In this document: positions 54,515 to 62,461 of the stretch, piece by piece
How the letters are laid out: every line of letters starts with the position of its first letter
Position numbering within the stretch: position 1 is the first letter of the stretch
Notes under the pieces: generated by a model
Seen by the model: the letters and a program-made list of their open reading frames with translations, nothing else
What the model was told of the DNA's origin: nothing
Databases searched by the model: none
Position numbers and translations under genes: made by a program
DNA from: Actinomadura sp. K4S16
Lineage (GTDB): Bacteria; Actinomycetota; Actinomycetes; Streptosporangiales; Streptosporangiaceae
Direction: 5' to 3'
Assembly (NCBI RefSeq): GCF_008327685.1
Contig: NZ_BDDE01000010.1
Coordinates: 186,001-250,000 of the forward strand
DNA: 64,000 bases

Positions 54515-55099
54515 GTGACCACTCCGCCCTCCGCGTCCACCGTGGACGTCCCCGCCCTGCGCGAGCTCCTGGACTCCGGCGACCGGCCGCGGCTCATCGA
54601 CGTCCGGACTCCGGGCGAGTTCGAGACCGGCCACATCCCCGGGTCCTACAACGTGCCGCTCGACCTGCTGCGGGAGCACCGCGCGGAGCTGCGCGCCCAC
54701 CTCGACGAGCAGGTGGTGCTCGTCTGCCGCTCCGGGCAGCGGGCCGACCAGGCCTCGCAGGCGCTGGCGTCCGCGGGCCTGCCCAACCTGCGCGTCCTGC
54801 GCGGCGGCATCGGCGCCTGGCAGGCCGCGGGCGAGCAGGTCGCCGCGGGACGCGCCCGCTGGGACCTGGAGCGCCAGGTCCGCCTGGTCGCCGGCTCGAT
54901 CGTGCTCGGCTCGGTCCTGGCCAGCACGGCCGTCCCGCGCGCCAAGTGGGTCGCGGGGGCCATCGGCGGCGGCCTCACGTTCGCCGCGCTGTCCAACACC
55001 TGCGCCATGGGAATGGTCCTGTCCAAGCTCCCCTACAACCGCGGGCCGAAGAGCGACATGTCCGCCATCCTGGACGCCCTCGCCGCGGACCGCCTATGA
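54515..55099 (+). CDS. Rhodanese with C-terminal membrane hairpin (YgaP-like)
   Basis: A 194-residue protein. Residues 10-115 form a rhodanese domain with the catalytic loop VLVCRSGQRAD. Residues 125-185 contain two hydrophobic segments (LVAGSIVLGSVLASTAV and KWVAGAIGGGLTFAAL) of the DUF2892 type, as in YgaP. It transfers sulfane sulfur at the inner face of the membrane. GTG at 54515 follows GGGAGAAG. Its position between a persulfide dioxygenase and a sulfite exporter fits sulfur-chain handling. Confidence 0.9.
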   Translation: MTTPPSASTVDVPALRELLDSGDRPRLIDVRTPGEFETGHIPGSYNVPLDLLREHRAELRAHLDEQVVLVCRSGQRADQASQALASAGLPNLRVLRGGIGAWQAAGEQVAAGRARWDLERQVRLVAGSIVLGSVLASTAVPRAKWVAGAIGGGLTFAALSNTCAMGMVLSKLPYNRGPKSDMSAILDALAADRL

Positions 55100-55132
55100 C
55101 GCGCCCCCCACGCCCGCCCAGGAGGTGAAGGA

Positions 55133-55912
55133 ATGCTGACCGCGCTCGTCCTCGGCGCCCTCATCGGCGTCCTGCTCGGGCTCCTGGGCGGCGGGGGCTC
55201 CATCCTCGCCGTCCCCGCCCTCGTCTACGGCGCGGGCCTGCCGCTGGCCTCGGCGGTCCCCGCCTCGCTGCTGGTCGTGGGGATCTCCTCGGCCACGGCC
55301 GCGCTCCCCCGCGTCCGCGCCGGGCAGGTGCGATGGCGGATCGCCGGCGTCTTCGGGGCCGCCGGAGCGGTGGCCGCCTTCGGCGGCGCCGCCCTGAACC
55401 GGCTCCTGCCCGACCAGGCGGTCCTGCTCGGCTTCGCGGCGCTCATGGTGGCCGCCGGCTGGCGGATGCTGGCCGAGCGGGACCGGCTCGGCGGGTCGTG
55501 CGCCCTGCCGGGCGGCGGCGTCGACTGGCGCAGCTGCCTGCCCAAGTCGATCGGCGCCGGCGCGATCGTCGGCGTGCTGACCGGCCTGTTCGGCGTCGGC
55601 GGCGGCTTCCTCATCATCCCCGCGCTGGTCGTCGGGCTGGGCCTGCCCATGACCGTCGCGGTCGGCACCTCGCTGGTCATCGTGGTGGTCAACTCGGCCG
55701 CGGGCTTCGCCGCGCACGCCGGGGACGGGGCGCTGGACTACGGCATCGTCGCGGCGTTCACCCTGGCGGCCGTCGCCGGGTCGCTCGGCGCCGCCCGGCT
55801 CGCCCGGCGCCTGGACGCCGACCGGTTGCGGCGCTGGTTCGCCTACCTGGTCTTCGCGGTCGCGGCCTTCGTCGCCGCGCAGGCCGTCTTCAATCCGGGC
55901 GCCACCGGATGA
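55133..55912 (+). CDS. TauE/SafE-family sulfite exporter
   Basis: A 259-residue membrane protein with about eight hydrophobic segments in two halves. Each half has the family glycine motif: LGLLGGGGSILAVPALVYG (residues 14-32) and TGLFGVGGGFLIIPALVVG (about 155-173). It probably exports sulfite or thiosulfate formed by the upstream enzymes, as in S. aureus cst operons. AGGAGGTGAAGGA lies before the ATG. The three genes run in one direction with 33-60 bp gaps. Confidence 0.9.
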   Translation: MLTALVLGALIGVLLGLLGGGGSILAVPALVYGAGLPLASAVPASLLVVGISSATAALPRVRAGQVRWRIAGVFGAAGAVAAFGGAALNRLLPDQAVLLGFAALMVAAGWRMLAERDRLGGSCALPGGGVDWRSCLPKSIGAGAIVGVLTGLFGVGGGFLIIPALVVGLGLPMTVAVGTSLVIVVVNSAAGFAAHAGDGALDYGIVAAFTLAAVAGSLGAARLARRLDADRLRRWFAYLVFAVAAFVAAQAVFNPGATG

Positions 55913-55959
55913 CCCGCACCGGACGACCCGGCGGCGCCCGGCCGGCCGGTGCCCGGCCC

Positions 55960-55995
55960 GGGCCGAAGGTCCCGGCCCGGCGGGACGCTCGGCAC
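55960..55995. promoter_or_regulatory. DevR-type box pair before the Usp/CBS/kinase operon
   Basis: GGGCCGAAGGTCCC (55960-55973) and GGGACGCTCGGCAC (55982-55995), centres 22 bp apart, end 53 bp before the ATG at 56049. This marks the change from CstR-type back to DevR-type control. Confidence 0.72.
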
Positions 55996-56048
55996 TGATC
56001 CGCGGACCGTCCCGCGCGGGATGGTGGGGGTGACTGAGGAGGTCGCCG

Positions 56049-56492
56049 ATGTGGGTCGTGCCCGAACAGCGTTCCGTCGTCGTCGGGGTCGACGGTTCCC
56101 CCAACTCCATGGCCGCCCTGCGCCGGGCCGCCCGCGAGGCGTCCGAGCGGCGCGCGCGCCTGGACGTGGTCCGCGTCCTGAAGCCCGGTGAGACCCCCGT
56201 GCGGCGCCCGCTGCGCGCCGTCAGGGAGTGGCTGGCGCTCCGAAGCCTGGTCGCCCGCGAGATCCCCCGGTCCCGGCACCTGACCACCAGGCTCCGCGTC
56301 CTCTCCGGTGAGCCGGGCGAGGCGCTGGTCGAGGCGGCCGAGCGCGCCGAACTGCTGGTGGTGGGCGCCCGGCTGCACTCCGAGTACGGCAATCCGCTCG
56401 GCGGCGACACCGTCCCCGTCGTGCGGGAGCGGGCGCGCTGCGAGGTCGTGATCTGCGCGGACCACAGGGCCGCCGTCGGCGAGAGCCGCTGA
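56049..56492 (+). CDS. Single-domain universal stress protein
   Basis: A 147-residue protein, the only one-domain Usp in the window. It has VVVGVDGSPNSMAALRRAA at the start; the ATP loop is altered to GARLHSEYGNPLGGDT, with GG instead of GS. The ATG follows GAGGTC. It is probably co-transcribed with the CBS-BON gene 28 bp downstream. Confidence 0.85.
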   Translation: MWVVPEQRSVVVGVDGSPNSMAALRRAAREASERRARLDVVRVLKPGETPVRRPLRAVREWLALRSLVAREIPRSRHLTTRLRVLSGEPGEALVEAAERAELLVVGARLHSEYGNPLGGDTVPVVRERARCEVVICADHRAAVGESR

Positions 56493-56519
56493 GGCCCAGC
56501 GAAGCCCGGGAGGAGAGCC

Positions 56520-57209
56520 ATGAAACGCCGCACGGTCGGGGACGTCATGACGAAGAACGTCGTGACGGTCTCCGAGGACACCCCGTTCGTCGAGATCGCC
56601 GACGCGCTGGCCGAGCGCCGCATCAGCGCGGTGCCCGTCGTGGACGACGACGGCCGGCTCGCCGGCATCGTCACCGAGGCCGACCTCCTGCGCAAGCAGG
56701 AGCGGCCGGCCGGCGCGGAACCGCGCCGCCTCGCGCTGCGGCGGTTCGCCCAGGCGCAGGCCCGGGCGCGGGCCAAGGCCGCCGCCGTCGACGCCCGCGG
56801 CCTGATGAGCGCGCCGGTCGTGACCGTCGAGCCGGGCACCCCCGTCGCCGAGGCCGCCCGGCTGCTGAACGCCCACGGGTTCAAGGCCGCGCCCGTCGTG
56901 CGCAAGGACGGCCGGCTCGCCGGGATCGTGGCCCGCCGCGACCTGCTTTCGGTGTTCCACCGCTCGGACGCCGCCGTCCGCGACGAGATCATCGACGACG
57001 TGCTGGTCTGCAGGCTCTGGCAGGACCCCGCCGAGGTGCACGTCCGCGTCCAGGAGGGGGTCGTCCACCTCACCGGCCGCGTCGAGCAGAAGAGCCTCAT
57101 CCCGATCATCGTGCGCATGACCGCCGCCACGGAGGGCGTCGTCGACGTCGTCCAGAACCTCGGCTACGACTACGACGACACCCTCCCCACCGCCTATCCG
57201 AGGGCGTGA
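56520..57209 (+). CDS. CBS pair plus BON domain protein, Hrp1-like
   Basis: A 229-residue protein. CBS 1 includes VGDVMTKNVVTVSEDTPF and ISAVPVVDDDGRLAGIVTEA; CBS 2 includes GLMSAPVVTVEPGTPVAEAA and KAAPVVRKDGRLAGIVARRD. A BON domain follows (EVHVRVQEGVVHLTGRVEQ and VVDVVQNLGYDYD). Hrp1 (Rv2626c), a secreted DosR-regulon protein, has the CBS pair without BON; BON domains bind membranes or polysaccharide. A conserved adenine-nucleotide sensor role is inferred. It lies four bases before the kinase-like gene. Confidence 0.9.
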   Translation: MKRRTVGDVMTKNVVTVSEDTPFVEIADALAERRISAVPVVDDDGRLAGIVTEADLLRKQERPAGAEPRRLALRRFAQAQARARAKAAAVDARGLMSAPVVTVEPGTPVAEAARLLNAHGFKAAPVVRKDGRLAGIVARRDLLSVFHRSDAAVRDEIIDDVLVCRLWQDPAEVHVRVQEGVVHLTGRVEQKSLIPIIVRMTAATEGVVDVVQNLGYDYDDTLPTAYPRA

Positions 57210-57213
57210 GCCG

Positions 57214-58695
57214 GTGGAAGGCGCCGCCGTCACCGAGACCCACATCGGCGTGGTCTTCTTCGTCGGGGACCGCGCCTACAAGCTCAAGAAGCCGGTGGAC
57301 CTGGGGTTCCTGGACTTCAGCACCCGTGAGCTGCGCGAGCGCGCGTGCCACGAGGAGGTCAGGCTGAACCGGCGGTTCGCCCCCGACGTCTACCTCGGCG
57401 TCGCCGACGTCCACGGCCCGGACGGCGGCGTCTGCGACCACCTGGTGGTGATGCGGCGGATGCCGGCCGACCGGCGCCTGTCCACCCTGGTCGCGGCCGG
57501 TGCGCCGGTGCGGGACGCGCTGCGCGAGACCGCGCGGACCCTGGCCGCCTGGCACGCGAGGGCGCCGCGCGGCCCCGCCATCGCGGCGCAGGAGACCCGC
57601 GACGCCGTCCGGGGCCGCTGGCACGACAGCTTCGACCAGGTCAGGCCCTTCCACGGCACCGTCCTGGACGCCGGGGCCGCCGCCGAGACCGAGGAGCTCG
57701 CGAACGAGTTCCTCGCCGGCCGCGAGCCCCTGTTCGACGCGCGCATCGCCGACGGCCGCGTGGTCGACGGGCACGGCGACCTGCTGGCCGGCGACATCTT
57801 CTGCCTCGACGACGGGCCGCGGATCCTCGACTGCCTGGAGTTCGACGAGCGGCTCCGCCGGCTGGACGGCCTGGACGACGCCGCGTTCCTGGCGATGGAC
57901 CTCGAACGCCTGGGCGCCCCCGAGGACGCGGAGCGCTTCTTCCGCTGGTACGCCGAGTTCGCCGCCGACCCCGCTCCGCCCTCGCTCCGCCACCACTACG
58001 TGGCCTACCGCGCCTTCGTCCGCGCCAAGGTGGCGTGCCTGCGGCACGGCCAGGGCGCCCCGGACGCGGCCGCCGAGGCGCGCGCCTACGCCGACGTCGC
58101 GCTGCGCCACCTGCGCGCCGGCCGCGTCGGCCTGATCATGGTCGGCGGGCTCCCGGGCACCGGGAAGACGTCCCTGGCCGGGGCGCTGGCCGACCGGCTC
58201 GGCTGCACACTGCTCAGCAGCGACCGGATCCGCAAGGAGCTCGCCGGGCTGGCGCCCACCGCGCCGGCGGCGGCGTCCTACGGCTCCGGCATCTACACCC
58301 CGCAATGGGGCCGGCGCACCTACCGCGAGATGGCCGCGCGCGCCGCCCGGCTGCTGCGCATGGGCGAGACGGTCATCCTGGACGCCTCCTGGACGTCCCA
58401 GGAGAACCGGAACCTCGTCGCCGCGGTCGCCGAGCACGAGCACGCCCACCTGACCTCGCTGCGCTGCGAAGCACCGGAGGCCGTCTGCGCCGAGCGCATG
58501 CGGACCCGTCCCCGGGGCCCCTCCGACGCCGACCCCGGCATCGCCGCCGCCATGCGCGCCGACTCCGCGCCCTGGCCCGGATCGATCGCCATTGACACCG
58601 CCCGGGAGCTTCCCCACGCGGTCGAGCAGGCCCTCGCCGCCCTCCACCACCCGGCAGGCCCGCCTGCGCGTTCGCAGGCGGGCCGTTCCGCCTGA
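57214..58695 (+). CDS. Rv2004c-like fusion: aminoglycoside-phosphotransferase-like and P-loop kinase domains
   Basis: A 493-residue protein like Rv2004c of the DosR regulon. Residues 1-300 resemble an APH/choline kinase fold: FFVGDRAYKLKKPVDLGFLD, VVDGHGDLLAGDIFCLDDGP (catalytic loop) and LDCLEFDERLRRLDGLDDAA. Residues 305-480 form a P-loop kinase: GGLPGTGKTSLAGALADRLG (Walker A) and VILDASWTSQENR. Substrates are unknown. GTG at 57214 is five bases after the previous stop, giving a Usp-CBS-kinase operon. The final codons lie inside a hairpin. Confidence 0.88.
   Translation: MEGAAVTETHIGVVFFVGDRAYKLKKPVDLGFLDFSTRELRERACHEEVRLNRRFAPDVYLGVADVHGPDGGVCDHLVVMRRMPADRRLSTLVAAGAPVRDALRETARTLAAWHARAPRGPAIAAQETRDAVRGRWHDSFDQVRPFHGTVLDAGAAAETEELANEFLAGREPLFDARIADGRVVDGHGDLLAGDIFCLDDGPRILDCLEFDERLRRLDGLDDAAFLAMDLERLGAPEDAERFFRWYAEFAADPAPPSLRHHYVAYRAFVRAKVACLRHGQGAPDAAAEARAYADVALRHLRAGRVGLIMVGGLPGTGKTSLAGALADRLGCTLLSSDRIRKELAGLAPTAPAAASYGSGIYTPQWGRRTYREMAARAARLLRMGETVILDASWTSQENRNLVAAVAEHEHAHLTSLRCEAPEAVCAERMRTRPRGPSDADPGIAAAMRADSAPWPGSIAIDTARELPHAVEQALAALHHPAGPPARSQAGRSA
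58657..58684 (+). terminator. 12-bp hairpin overlapping the 3' end of the kinase gene
   Basis: GGCCCGCCTGCG (58657-58668) pairs with 58673-58684 around CGTT. It encodes the Pro/Arg/Ser/Gln tail and is followed by GTTCC, ending 11 bases before the stop codon's last base. Confidence 0.5.
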
Positions 58696-58772
58696 CGCGC
58701 GGCGGCGCCGGACACCGGATCCGATCCCCGGCTCTCCCGCTCACCGGGTGTCGACGGCCGCGGACACGCGTA

Positions 58773-58802
58773 CGAGGGGCGCTCCTCTCGGAGCGCCCCT
58801 CG
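58773..58802. terminator. 13-bp hairpin between convergent genes
   Basis: CGAGGGGCGCTCC (58773-58785) pairs perfectly with 58790-58802 around TCTC. It lies 78 bp after the kinase stop and 17 bp before the end of the convergent DoxX gene. Confidence 0.78.
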
Positions 58803-58818
58803 GGTGTCGCGGATCAGG

Positions 58819-59382
58819 TCACTTGAGGAAGGGGAGGCGCTTGACCAGGGGGGTGCTCCCCCACCAGCGGCCGAGTCCCAGGGTGTCGCCGGCGCTGACC
58901 AGGGCCAGGCCGATGATCAGGACCGCGTAGACGAGGTGGTCGTCCATGAAGGGGTTGTTCTCCGGAGGCAGGACGGCCGACCACATCATGACCAGCAGGG
59001 CGGCTCCCGCCGCGGCGGCGATCCGCATGCCCACGCCCAGGATGAGGGCGGCGCCGACGCCGGCCAGCCCGATCATGAACAGCCAGTCGGCCCAGCCCGC
59101 TCCCGCGATGTCGTGGTAGAAGCCGGCGAACGGTCCGACGGGCGCGTGCGCCAGGAACCCCTCGGTGGGGCTGCCGCCGTCGATCCACGCCTTGGCGGCG
59201 GGGGTCTCGTGGCCGAGCCCGAAGGTCTTGTCCAGGAACGCCCAGAAGAAGATCCAGCCGAGCGCGAAGCGGGCGGCGGCCCACATGTAGCGGGCGGCGG
59301 GCGACTCGGTCAGCGGCTTGGGGGTGACCACGCGGATGAGGGTGTCGCGTCCCACGTGGGTCTTGTGCTCGGAGAGTGCCAT
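58819..59382 (-). CDS. DoxX-family membrane protein
   Basis: A 187-residue protein with four hydrophobic segments: WAAARFALGWIFFWAFLDKT, LFMIGLAGVGAALILGVG, IAAAAGAALLVMMWSA and LVYAVLIIGLALVSAG. DoxX-type proteins are quinone-linked membrane subunits; in M. tuberculosis a DoxX protein works with superoxide dismutase and thiosulfate metabolism. The external loop between helices 1 and 2 is long. A perfect DevR-type box lies 95 bp upstream. Confidence 0.85.
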   Translation of the reverse strand: MALSEHKTHVGRDTLIRVVTPKPLTESPAARYMWAAARFALGWIFFWAFLDKTFGLGHETPAAKAWIDGGSPTEGFLAHAPVGPFAGFYHDIAGAGWADWLFMIGLAGVGAALILGVGMRIAAAAGAALLVMMWSAVLPPENNPFMDDHLVYAVLIIGLALVSAGDTLGLGRWWGSTPLVKRLPFLK

Positions 59383-59476
59383 CGCCTCTCACCTTCCATC
59401 ACTTCGTTGATCTCGTCACCTCTTACTGAATCCTGAACCGGCCTTTGCCTGTAGGACCGTTAGGCGCACGATCGGC

Positions 59477-59490
59477 GGGACGAAGGTCCC
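59477..59490. promoter_or_regulatory. Perfect DevR-type box between DoxX and Rv1733c-like genes
   Basis: GGGACGAAGGTCCC is identical to the box at 23201. It is 95 bp before the leftward DoxX start and 116 bp before the rightward gene at 59606. Confidence 0.75.
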
Positions 59491-59605
59491 CGGGTGCGGT
59501 GGCCGGAGGACCCGGGAGGTCCCGGGCGCGAGGGGCTTCCGCCTCTGCGGCCGCCGGCCCCGGATGCGTAGCGTCGCCATGGAGGGAAGGTGAAGGGACC
59601 GCGTC

Positions 59606-60205
59606 ATGGGAGCGACGACCATGCGAGCACGGACCGGCCGCTGGCGCGAGCGGATCGACCGCCGGCGGCGCAGCTGCGGCTTCGACCGCAACGACCTGCG
59701 GCGCGGTGTGGACCGGATCCAGTGGAGGCTCGGTCTGCTGCTGCTCATGGTCTTCCTCAGTGCGACGCCGCCGCTGGTGGCCCATGCCGTCCGGGCCGCC
59801 TACGGCTCAGGGGTGCGGGCCGAGCACCGGCAGGCCGCCACCCGGCACCGCGTCGAGGCCACCATCGTGAAGGTGCAGGACCCGGGAGGCAGGCGCACGG
59901 TCACCGTCGCCTGGACGGACCCGAACGGGACGCGGCGGACCGCCGACTACACGACATGGCGGGGAGCTTCGGTCGGGGAGCGCCTCATCCTGTGGGCCGG
60001 GCCCGACGGCGTCTCGATCACGCCGCCGCGCCGGCACGCGCAGACGGTCGTCCACACCGCGGTGAACGGGACGGGGGTCGTCCTCGCCACGGGACTGCCC
60101 CTGCTCGGCTTCTACTGGCTCGTCCGGGCGCGGTGCGACCGGAGCCGCTACCGGATGTGGGACGCCGACTGGGCACGCCTCGACAACCACCGCATCGGCC
60201 CGTGA
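59606..60205 (+). CDS. Rv1733c-like two-helix membrane protein, second copy
   Basis: A 199-residue paralogue of 35445-36014. Shared features are CGFDRNDLRRGVDRIQWRLG, helix 1 (LLLLMVFLSATPPLVAHAVR), the ATRHRVEATIVKVQ start of the external domain, and helix 2 (VVLATGLPLLGFYWLV) followed by RARCDRSRYRMWDADWAR. The cytoplasmic pair of Cys in the first copy (RRRCDRCRYRR) is reduced to one here. ATG at 59606 follows GAAGGG. It converges with devS eight bases away. Confidence 0.85.
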   Translation: MGATTMRARTGRWRERIDRRRRSCGFDRNDLRRGVDRIQWRLGLLLLMVFLSATPPLVAHAVRAAYGSGVRAEHRQAATRHRVEATIVKVQDPGGRRTVTVAWTDPNGTRRTADYTTWRGASVGERLILWAGPDGVSITPPRRHAQTVVHTAVNGTGVVLATGLPLLGFYWLVRARCDRSRYRMWDADWARLDNHRIGP

Positions 60206-60213
60206 CCTTCCGG

Positions 60214-61935
60214 TCAGGCGGGCTTGAGGGGCACGCGCCAGACCAGCACCGTGCCGCCCTCAGGGCGCCGCTCGGCGGTGCACGTTCCACCGAGCCCCTC
60301 GGCACGGGCCTCCATGTTGCGGAGCCCGCTGCGGCGGCCGCCTTCGGTGATGCCGACGCCGTTGTCCTCCACCCGCACCGTGACGTCGTCCCCGACATCG
60401 ATGTTCAGGGCCGTCGCGGTGGCCTGGGCGTGCCGGGCGACGTTCGACATGGCCTCCCGGACGACGGCCAGGAGCTGCTCGCCGATCTCCTCGTCGACCG
60501 AGGTGTCCAGCAGGCCGTCCAGCCGCACCGAGGGCGCGAACCCCAGGTGCTCGGCCGCCCTGTCGGCCAGCGCGTGCACCCGGCTGCGCAGCGACGTCTC
60601 GTCGGTCTCGGGGCCCTGGAGCGCGAAGATGGACGAGCGGATCTGCCGGATCGTGTCGTCGAGGTCGTCCACCGCCCGCTGCACCCGGACGGCGACCTCC
60701 CGCTTCTGCGTGATCTTGATCGCCGCCATCAGCCCCATCGCGGTCGCGAACAGCCGCTGGATGACGGTGTCGTGCAGGTCCTTGGCGATCCGGTCGCGGT
60801 CCTCCAGCAGCGCGAGCCGCTCGGCGTCGCGGCGGCGCTCGGCCAGCTCCAGGGCCACCGCCGCCTGGCCCGCGAACGCCTCCAGCAGCCGCTGCGTCCC
60901 CTCCGAGAACAGCGCCCCGCCCGGCGGGTTGGCCACGGAGATGACGCCGCGCGCCGCCGAGCCGAGCCCCAGCGGGACGACCAGCAGCGGACCCACCGGC
61001 ACCCGCATGGGCACGTTCGACTCGCGCGCCGCCTTCTCACCGTTGGCCAGCCGCAGGGCGACCCCCTCGGTGAACACGGGACCGGCCACCGACTCCTCCA
61101 GCGGCACCCGCAGGCCCTGCAACTGCTCGGCGTCCGCACCGCGGGCGGCCTCCACCACGAGGTGGCTGCTGCCGTCCTCCACCAGCGCCACGGTCGCGAG
61201 CCGGGCCTCGGCGATCTCCTGCGCCCGCTGCGCCACCAGCCTCGTCACCTCGTGCGGGTCGGTGCCCGACAGCAGCGCGGTGGACACCTCGGCCGACGCC
61301 TCCAGCCACCGCTCCCGGCGGCGCGTCTCCTGGTACAGGCGGGCGTTCTCGATCGCGACGCCGGCGGCCGTGGCCAGCGCGATCACCACGACCTCGTCCT
61401 CCTCCTCGAACTGGCCGCCGTCGGCTTTTTCGGTGAGGTAGAGGTTGCCGAACACCTCGTCCCGCACGCGGATCGGGACGCCCAGGAACGTGCGCATCGG
61501 CGGGTGGTTGGCCGGGAACCCGCTGGAGGCGGGATGCTCACCGAGGTCCGGAAGCCGCAGCGACCGCGGATCCCGGATCAGCAGGCCCAGGATCCCGTGC
61601 CCGTGCGGCCAGTGGCCGATCGCCTCGATCTCCTCGTCGCTCACGCCCACGGTGACGAACTGCACCAGGTGCTCGCCCTCCTCGTCGATCACGCCGAGGG
61701 CGCCGTAGCGGGCGTCGACGAGGGTGGTGGCCGCCTCGGTGATCCGCCGCAGCACCGATTCGAGGTCCAGCTCGCTGCCGATGGAGACCACGGCCTCCAG
61801 CAGCGCGTGCACGCGGTCGCGAGTCGAGCGCGCCGCCTCCAGCCGCGATTGCAGTTCCGACAGCAGGTCGTCGAGCTGCATCTGCGGCAGGATCAGTCGT
61901 GCCCTGTCATGACCGGTGCCCGAATCCTGTGCCAC
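60214..61935 (-). CDS. devS: DevS/DosS-like sensor histidine kinase
   Basis: A 573-residue soluble kinase. Two GAF domains (about 45-200 and 215-370) precede a HisKA_3 domain with the phospho-His in IAKDLHDTVIQRLFATAM, then HATPase with REAMSNVARHAQATA and RVEDNGVGITEGG. The first GAF has the DevS-type segment PANHPPMRTFLGVPIRVRDE. In mycobacteria the equivalent GAF binds haem and senses O2, NO or redox; whether haem is bound here cannot be read. It would phosphorylate DevR (63654), which lies 1.7 kb away in the opposite direction. GTG start at 61935. Confidence 0.92.
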   Translation of the reverse strand: MAQDSGTGHDRARLILPQMQLDDLLSELQSRLEAARSTRDRVHALLEAVVSIGSELDLESVLRRITEAATTLVDARYGALGVIDEEGEHLVQFVTVGVSDEEIEAIGHWPHGHGILGLLIRDPRSLRLPDLGEHPASSGFPANHPPMRTFLGVPIRVRDEVFGNLYLTEKADGGQFEEEDEVVVIALATAAGVAIENARLYQETRRRERWLEASAEVSTALLSGTDPHEVTRLVAQRAQEIAEARLATVALVEDGSSHLVVEAARGADAEQLQGLRVPLEESVAGPVFTEGVALRLANGEKAARESNVPMRVPVGPLLVVPLGLGSAARGVISVANPPGGALFSEGTQRLLEAFAGQAAVALELAERRRDAERLALLEDRDRIAKDLHDTVIQRLFATAMGLMAAIKITQKREVAVRVQRAVDDLDDTIRQIRSSIFALQGPETDETSLRSRVHALADRAAEHLGFAPSVRLDGLLDTSVDEEIGEQLLAVVREAMSNVARHAQATATALNIDVGDDVTVRVEDNGVGITEGGRRSGLRNMEARAEGLGGTCTAERRPEGGTVLVWRVPLKPA

Positions 61936-61975
61936 AGGTCCAGTATTACCCTGCGCGGGGCTAGAAGTCAGGTCA

Positions 61976-61989
61976 GGGACCTTCGTCCC
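61976..61989. promoter_or_regulatory. Perfect DevR-type box between devS and the PNPOx gene
   Basis: GGGACCTTCGTCCC lies 41 bp before devS and 38 bp before the PNPOx start. A second palindrome, TGACCTTGGTCA, sits nearby at 61993-62004. This implies that devS is autoregulated. Confidence 0.72.
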
Positions 61990-62026
61990 TGATGACCTTG
62001 GTCACCGATGCGTCACCCTGGAGGGC

Positions 62027-62461
62027 ATGCATCTCGACCACAGCGGCATGGAGATCCTCGACGACGGGGAATGCCGGTCACTGCTCCGCCGGTCGGCGAT
62101 CGGCCGGATCGTGTTCACCCTCCAGGCGCTGCCCACCGTCCAGCCGGTCAACTACGTCTTCGACGGCGAGCACATCGTGGTGAAGACCTCGTCGGCCTCG
62201 CGACTGGCCACCGCCGCCTCCGACACGATCGTCGCCTTCGAGATCGACGACATCGACGCGGACGCGGGCAAGGGCTGGTCGGTGGTCACGGTGGGGCCCG
62301 CGCGCCGCGCCACCGAGCCCGCCGAGATCGCCCGGCTCTCCGCCCTCCCCCTCCGCAGCTGGGCGCCCGGCGAGCGCGACCAGTTCATCGTCATCCGCCC
62401 CCGGCTCATCACCGGCCGCCGGATCCCCGACCGCGTCCCGCTCAAGGCTCCACGATCATGA
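62027..62461 (+). CDS. PNPOx-like (split-barrel) flavin-binding protein
   Basis: A 144-residue split-barrel protein of the pyridoxamine-phosphate-oxidase-like group: MEILDDGECRSLLRRSAIGR, TVQPVNYVFDGEHIVVKTSS, VAFEIDDIDADAGKGWSVVT and the closing FIVIRPRLITGRRI. Relatives such as Rv3129 and Rv0080 are DosR-controlled and probably bind FMN or F420. The chosen ATG has GGAGGG only one base upstream; a Met seven codons later (MEILDD) is an alternative. It overlaps the convergent nitroreductase by 20 bp. Confidence 0.87.
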   Translation: MHLDHSGMEILDDGECRSLLRRSAIGRIVFTLQALPTVQPVNYVFDGEHIVVKTSSASRLATAASDTIVAFEIDDIDADAGKGWSVVTVGPARRATEPAEIARLSALPLRSWAPGERDQFIVIRPRLITGRRIPDRVPLKAPRS

